Assembly: GCA_964549945.1 (NCBI GenBank)
Contig: CAZJXD010000003.1
Span: 62,001-126,000, forward strand
Reading direction: 5' to 3'
From: B25-G16 sp964549945
Lineage (GTDB): Bacteria > Desulfobacterota > DSM-4660 > Desulfatiglandales > B25-G16
DNA length: 64,000 nt
The position numbers and the translations under genes were made by a program. The notes under the pieces are model-generated. The model was given only the letters and a program-made list of their open reading frames with translations. It searched no databases and was not told where the DNA came from. The first letter of the stretch is position 1, and every line of letters starts with the position of its first letter. This document shows, in pieces, positions 61,400 through 64,000 of the stretch.

Positions 61400-62605
61400 C
61401 TACAGGTCCTCCTGGGCTTGGGCCTTCACCAAAGCCCGGAACTGCTTGAGAATGAGCGGGTGGAAGATTTCTCCTGCCTTGCGATCCATCCAATTGATCG
61501 CATCGGTCAGGGACAGGGCCTTTCGCTTTGGACGGTTCCGCCGGAGGTTATCGTAGGAATTGGTGATGAAGGTGATCATGCTCGCCATGTTCAGCTGCCT
61601 GGGGCTTTCCTGCTTTGGGTAACCCCCACCGTTGTACTGGAGATGGTGCTCATAGGCGACGATGGGCACGAGATCTGGCACTCCAGGTGAAGACAACAGT
61701 ATCTCAGCACCGCGAATGGGGTGTACATACTGGAGTTTCTTCTCGTTCAGGGTGAGGGTCGAGGTCTTGGTCAGCGATACCGAGGGGGATGAGTGGAGGC
61801 CGATATCGTGGAGCAGGCCGGCGAGGCCCACCTCCAGAATAGTCTCCTCATTGAGCTCGAGCATCCGGGCGAGCGCCATGGACAAGGCCGAGACGTTAAT
61901 GGCGTGTATGTATGGGTCGGGATCGCTGCTTCTCCGGAGAATAAGCATTTTAACGGGCATCTCTCCGGCTGCCACCATTTTATAGACCGTCTCCGTGGTC
62001 TCCTTTGCCATGGTTACCTTGGCCTCGGAGAGCGGCCCCTCGAGATCCGTGAACATATCCTTGAGCTGACCGGTAAAGGAGAACGCGGATTGACCGGCAG
62101 TTTGGAGGGCACTGGCGACCTCCTCGTGGGAAAACTGAGCCCCGGTATCGTAAGGGAGGCTGCCGGCAAGCATATGGGGCAGTGCTTCCTGGTTTTTGGA
62201 GATGATCAGATCTGCATCGCTTGGATTTTTCAAGAGGGGAAGCAAGAGCCTCAGAAAGCGAATGAATTCCTCCGAGGTGAGGCCGCGGCGAAAGGTGATT
62301 CGCTGGAGCTTCATGTCCTCCATGCGCCTAATGAACTGTGAGAGGGTATTGCTCAGCTCCGGAAGAGGGGTATTCTCCGTAACTATCTCACCACCGATAA
62401 ATATGAGCGAGAGGGTGGATCGCTGTTCCAGGAATTTGCTCACCCTTTGAAAGAAGCCTCTGACCTTTTTCTCGGTTTCCGGGTGATCCTCGGGATAGAG
62501 GGAAAGGGCGCGGAGGCTCCCAACAAAGCTCACGCAGAGGTCTCGGTAGAACCCATAGAGCTTTTCATCTTTCGCCTGCGCGGTCATGAGCATCCTCTCA
62601 TGCAC
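61400..62605 (-). CDS. HD-GYP-domain protein with large N-terminal region
   Basis: 401 residues. The C-terminal half is an HD-GYP-type phosphohydrolase: LLHDIGLHSSPSVSLTKTST has the HD pair, HPIRGAEILLSSPGVPDLVP the next His, and YEHHLQYNGGGYPKQE the GYP motif (a slight variant of HHExxDGxGYP). HD-GYP enzymes degrade cyclic-di-GMP. The first 200 residues are helical with no known domain. The GTG start shares one base with the stop of the upstream HEAT-like gene. Several PilZ proteins in the window are its possible messengers' readers. Confidence 0.87.
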   Translation of the reverse strand: MHERMLMTAQAKDEKLYGFYRDLCVSFVGSLRALSLYPEDHPETEKKVRGFFQRVSKFLEQRSTLSLIFIGGEIVTENTPLPELSNTLSQFIRRMEDMKLQRITFRRGLTSEEFIRFLRLLLPLLKNPSDADLIISKNQEALPHMLAGSLPYDTGAQFSHEEVASALQTAGQSAFSFTGQLKDMFTDLEGPLSEAKVTMAKETTETVYKMVAAGEMPVKMLILRRSSDPDPYIHAINVSALSMALARMLELNEETILEVGLAGLLHDIGLHSSPSVSLTKTSTLTLNEKKLQYVHPIRGAEILLSSPGVPDLVPIVAYEHHLQYNGGGYPKQESPRQLNMASMITFITNSYDNLRRNRPKRKALSLTDAINWMDRKAGEIFHPLILKQFRALVKAQAQEDL

Positions 62606-64000
62606 TATAGAAGTTCCTGGCAGAGCTTTCTAAGCTCCCCCGGCCCCTTGTCAACAACCTGTTGCAGGGCGTTCCTTGCCTCAGCCGTGCCGATCTCTGC
62701 CAAGGCCTTGACAGCGGCGATTTGCTGTTCTTTCAGCTTTTTGGTTTTTAAAAGCGTTTTGTGTAGGGCTATCTCGGTTAAACGAGGCACCATGGGTTCT
62801 GCATGCAGATGCCCGATGGTGGCGATTGCCTTGAGGCGAATATCGCCGTCCTTGTGCCCCAATAAGTTTTCCACGAAAGGGGCAAGTTTGAGATCTTTGG
62901 ATAAAGAGACCAGTGTGAGAAGCCGGGGGAGCATGCGGTCCGGGGCTCCCCTCAATTTGCTGCTTAAAAGGCTGCCGAGGCCTGGACCCAGTGTCGCCAG
63001 GGTGGTCGAGATCCAATGGGCTTGAGGGCTGTCTCCATCCTTCAGCTCCCCCAGGAGATCAATGAGAAGCGATCCTGCTTTGTCCTGATAGAGCTGACAG
63101 ATGGCATCGACGACCGAGGTCTCCTTTGGCTCGTAGGTTCGGCATTTCCCTAAGAGCTGCTGAAGCAGTTCACGGACCTGTTCGACGGTAAAGAGGGAGT
63201 TCATGGTGTTTCTCACCAGCTCTTCCTGAGGATGGTCAGCAAGGGCGAGGTATAATGCCCGCAACGTGTTGCCAACGCTCTGATAGGAACCCTCGGTGAA
63301 ATGGTACCGCAGGATTTCCCCAAGGCCCTCAAGGAGCGAGGGAAGGAAGGCCTCTGCCCGAGAGATCCCTACCTGACCGATGAGATCGACGATAAGCTTT
63401 GCCTTTGCTCGCTTTAATTCTTCGGGCGTGAGGGTTTTAAGCAGATGGGCCATCTCCTCCTCTTCCTTTACGGGTAATTCCATCTGGATAGAGGTGGCAA
63501 GGGCCTCGATCTCCTGGTGATACTGTTTGTTTAATTCCTCTGATTCTTGCTTCTGGATAAGGAGCTGTTCCAATTGCTGCCAGTTTGCCAGAGGATCGGA
63601 TTCTCCCCTCTCAGTAGCGCGGTGCATCTCCTGCTGGATCAGTGTCAAGAGCACGCTCGGTTCGCGGTACTTGGCAAGGGAGCGGGTGAAAAGGTTGTGA
63701 AAGGATCGCGACTTTACCCCAGAAGCCTTTACGGCGTCACCGAGCAGGTGTATGAGCTGTGCGTCGGGCAGCGCCTGAATAATTTCATGGATGACGTCAT
63801 TGTCCTGATCCCTCACCTCTTCCGGCGCGATGGATCCGAGTATCTCCACCCTGAGGTCTGACTCTAGCGAGTCGAGTACGGTTGTTACCTTTTGTGCGAA
63901 GAGTTTCCGTCTTATCGGTGCCAATCCAGAGAGTATTTCGCCTATGTTCTGGATGAAGTTCCCCAAAAGCGTACCCCGATGGGCGACGCTGACTCCCTTG
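62605..64000 (-). CDS. HEAT-repeat-like helical protein, 5' end outside window
   Basis: The frame is open through base 64000, so the start lies beyond the window; a TTG at 63966 is the first in-frame candidate inside. At least 464 residues of almost purely helical sequence: early LSGLAPIRRKLFAQKVTTVL, a coiled region (QLEQLLIQKQESEELNKQYH), and late HEAT-type repeats (HKDGDIRLKAIATIGHLHAE, EQQIAAVKALAEIGTAEARN). Such proteins serve as scaffolds. The coupling with the HD-GYP gene suggests they work together. Confidence 0.7.
   Translation of the reverse strand, partial: KGVSVAHRGTLLGNFIQNIGEILSGLAPIRRKLFAQKVTTVLDSLESDLRVEILGSIAPEEVRDQDNDVIHEIIQALPDAQLIHLLGDAVKASGVKSRSFHNLFTRSLAKYREPSVLLTLIQQEMHRATERGESDPLANWQQLEQLLIQKQESEELNKQYHQEIEALATSIQMELPVKEEEEMAHLLKTLTPEELKRAKAKLIVDLIGQVGISRAEAFLPSLLEGLGEILRYHFTEGSYQSVGNTLRALYLALADHPQEELVRNTMNSLFTVEQVRELLQQLLGKCRTYEPKETSVVDAICQLYQDKAGSLLIDLLGELKDGDSPQAHWISTTLATLGPGLGSLLSSKLRGAPDRMLPRLLTLVSLSKDLKLAPFVENLLGHKDGDIRLKAIATIGHLHAEPMVPRLTEIALHKTLLKTKKLKEQQIAAVKALAEIGTAEARNALQQVVDKGPGELRKLCQELL

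Noticed and set aside
1..64000. tRNA, rRNA or CRISPR array
   Set aside because: I looked for TpsiC-like GGTTCGAATCC arms and for regularly spaced repeats and found none.

Overview
The window looks like a scaffold from an anaerobic, Gram-negative bacterium of the Desulfobacterota (Deltaproteobacteria) type. The clues are the recA-thpR-cinA-pgpA order next to alaS, a selenocysteine-containing selenophosphate synthetase beside a LysR regulator, sigma-54 promoters with a GAF-type activator, several PilZ proteins, a cytochrome-c-fused bd-like oxidase pair, a class 1B dihydroorotate dehydrogenase and a TauE-type exporter. This placement is inference; no rRNA or tRNA is present to test it. About 47 convincing genes are seen, with several broken genes and many 0.3-1 kb stretches holding only decayed fragments. 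The sequence has one 100-N gap whose flanks repeat each other, so it is a draft assembly.

Region by region. 1-1356 (minus): the start of a BREX phage-defence locus (HTH regulator, brxA, beginning of brxB), running off the left edge; behind it is a decayed stretch with a cluster of CCATT/AATGG repeats. 2515-5111 (minus): pyrD and pyrK, a large Alu-type SRP RNA and an HU/IHF gene with a clear promoter. 5229-9379: small secreted and Cys-rich proteins, a FolE2-family protein lacking the expected catalytic motif, a B3/B4-domain protein, and selD with an in-frame UGA. 9671-14177: selenium-type LysR regulator, LysM membrane protein and three PilZ or PilZ-like genes. 14343-17299: a three-subunit HcnABC/opine-oxidase-type dehydrogenase. 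17679-22952: a VWA lipoprotein plus membrane protein pair, a sigma-54 activator, a 232-bp foldback element, and a sigma-54-driven PilZ-like gene. 23332-29011: a beta-propeller protein with an unusual Cys/Trp-rich N-terminus, a UPF0182 membrane protein and a QueG-like Fe-S protein.

29355-37697 (minus) is a peptide-type ABC transporter operon (oppABCDF order) preceded by DUF917 and DUF1177 genes and a wrecked aroM, which suggests uptake and catabolism of an amino-acid or hydantoin-like compound. 38295-48439 carries small conserved genes, a TauE exporter, an O-methyltransferase, a CDF-like membrane protein, a MEDS-PAS-GAF histidine kinase with a broken PAS gene in front, an MFS transporter, an RNase H-like exonuclease and a metallo-beta-lactamase-fold hydrolase. 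48589-64000 (minus) is the core alaS ... recA-thpR-cinA-pgpA block, interrupted between alaS and recA by about 6.5 kb holding redox genes, an 83-bp duplication of the alaS promoter region and a bd-like cytochrome pair. It ends with an HD-GYP protein and a HEAT-like protein that runs off the right edge.

I did not find a clearly new multi-gene system. The best candidates for something undescribed are the VWA lipoprotein/membrane protein pair, the FolE2-like protein without its metal and catalytic motif, the quinol-site-less bd-like oxidase pair, and the Cys/Trp-rich beta-propeller protein.
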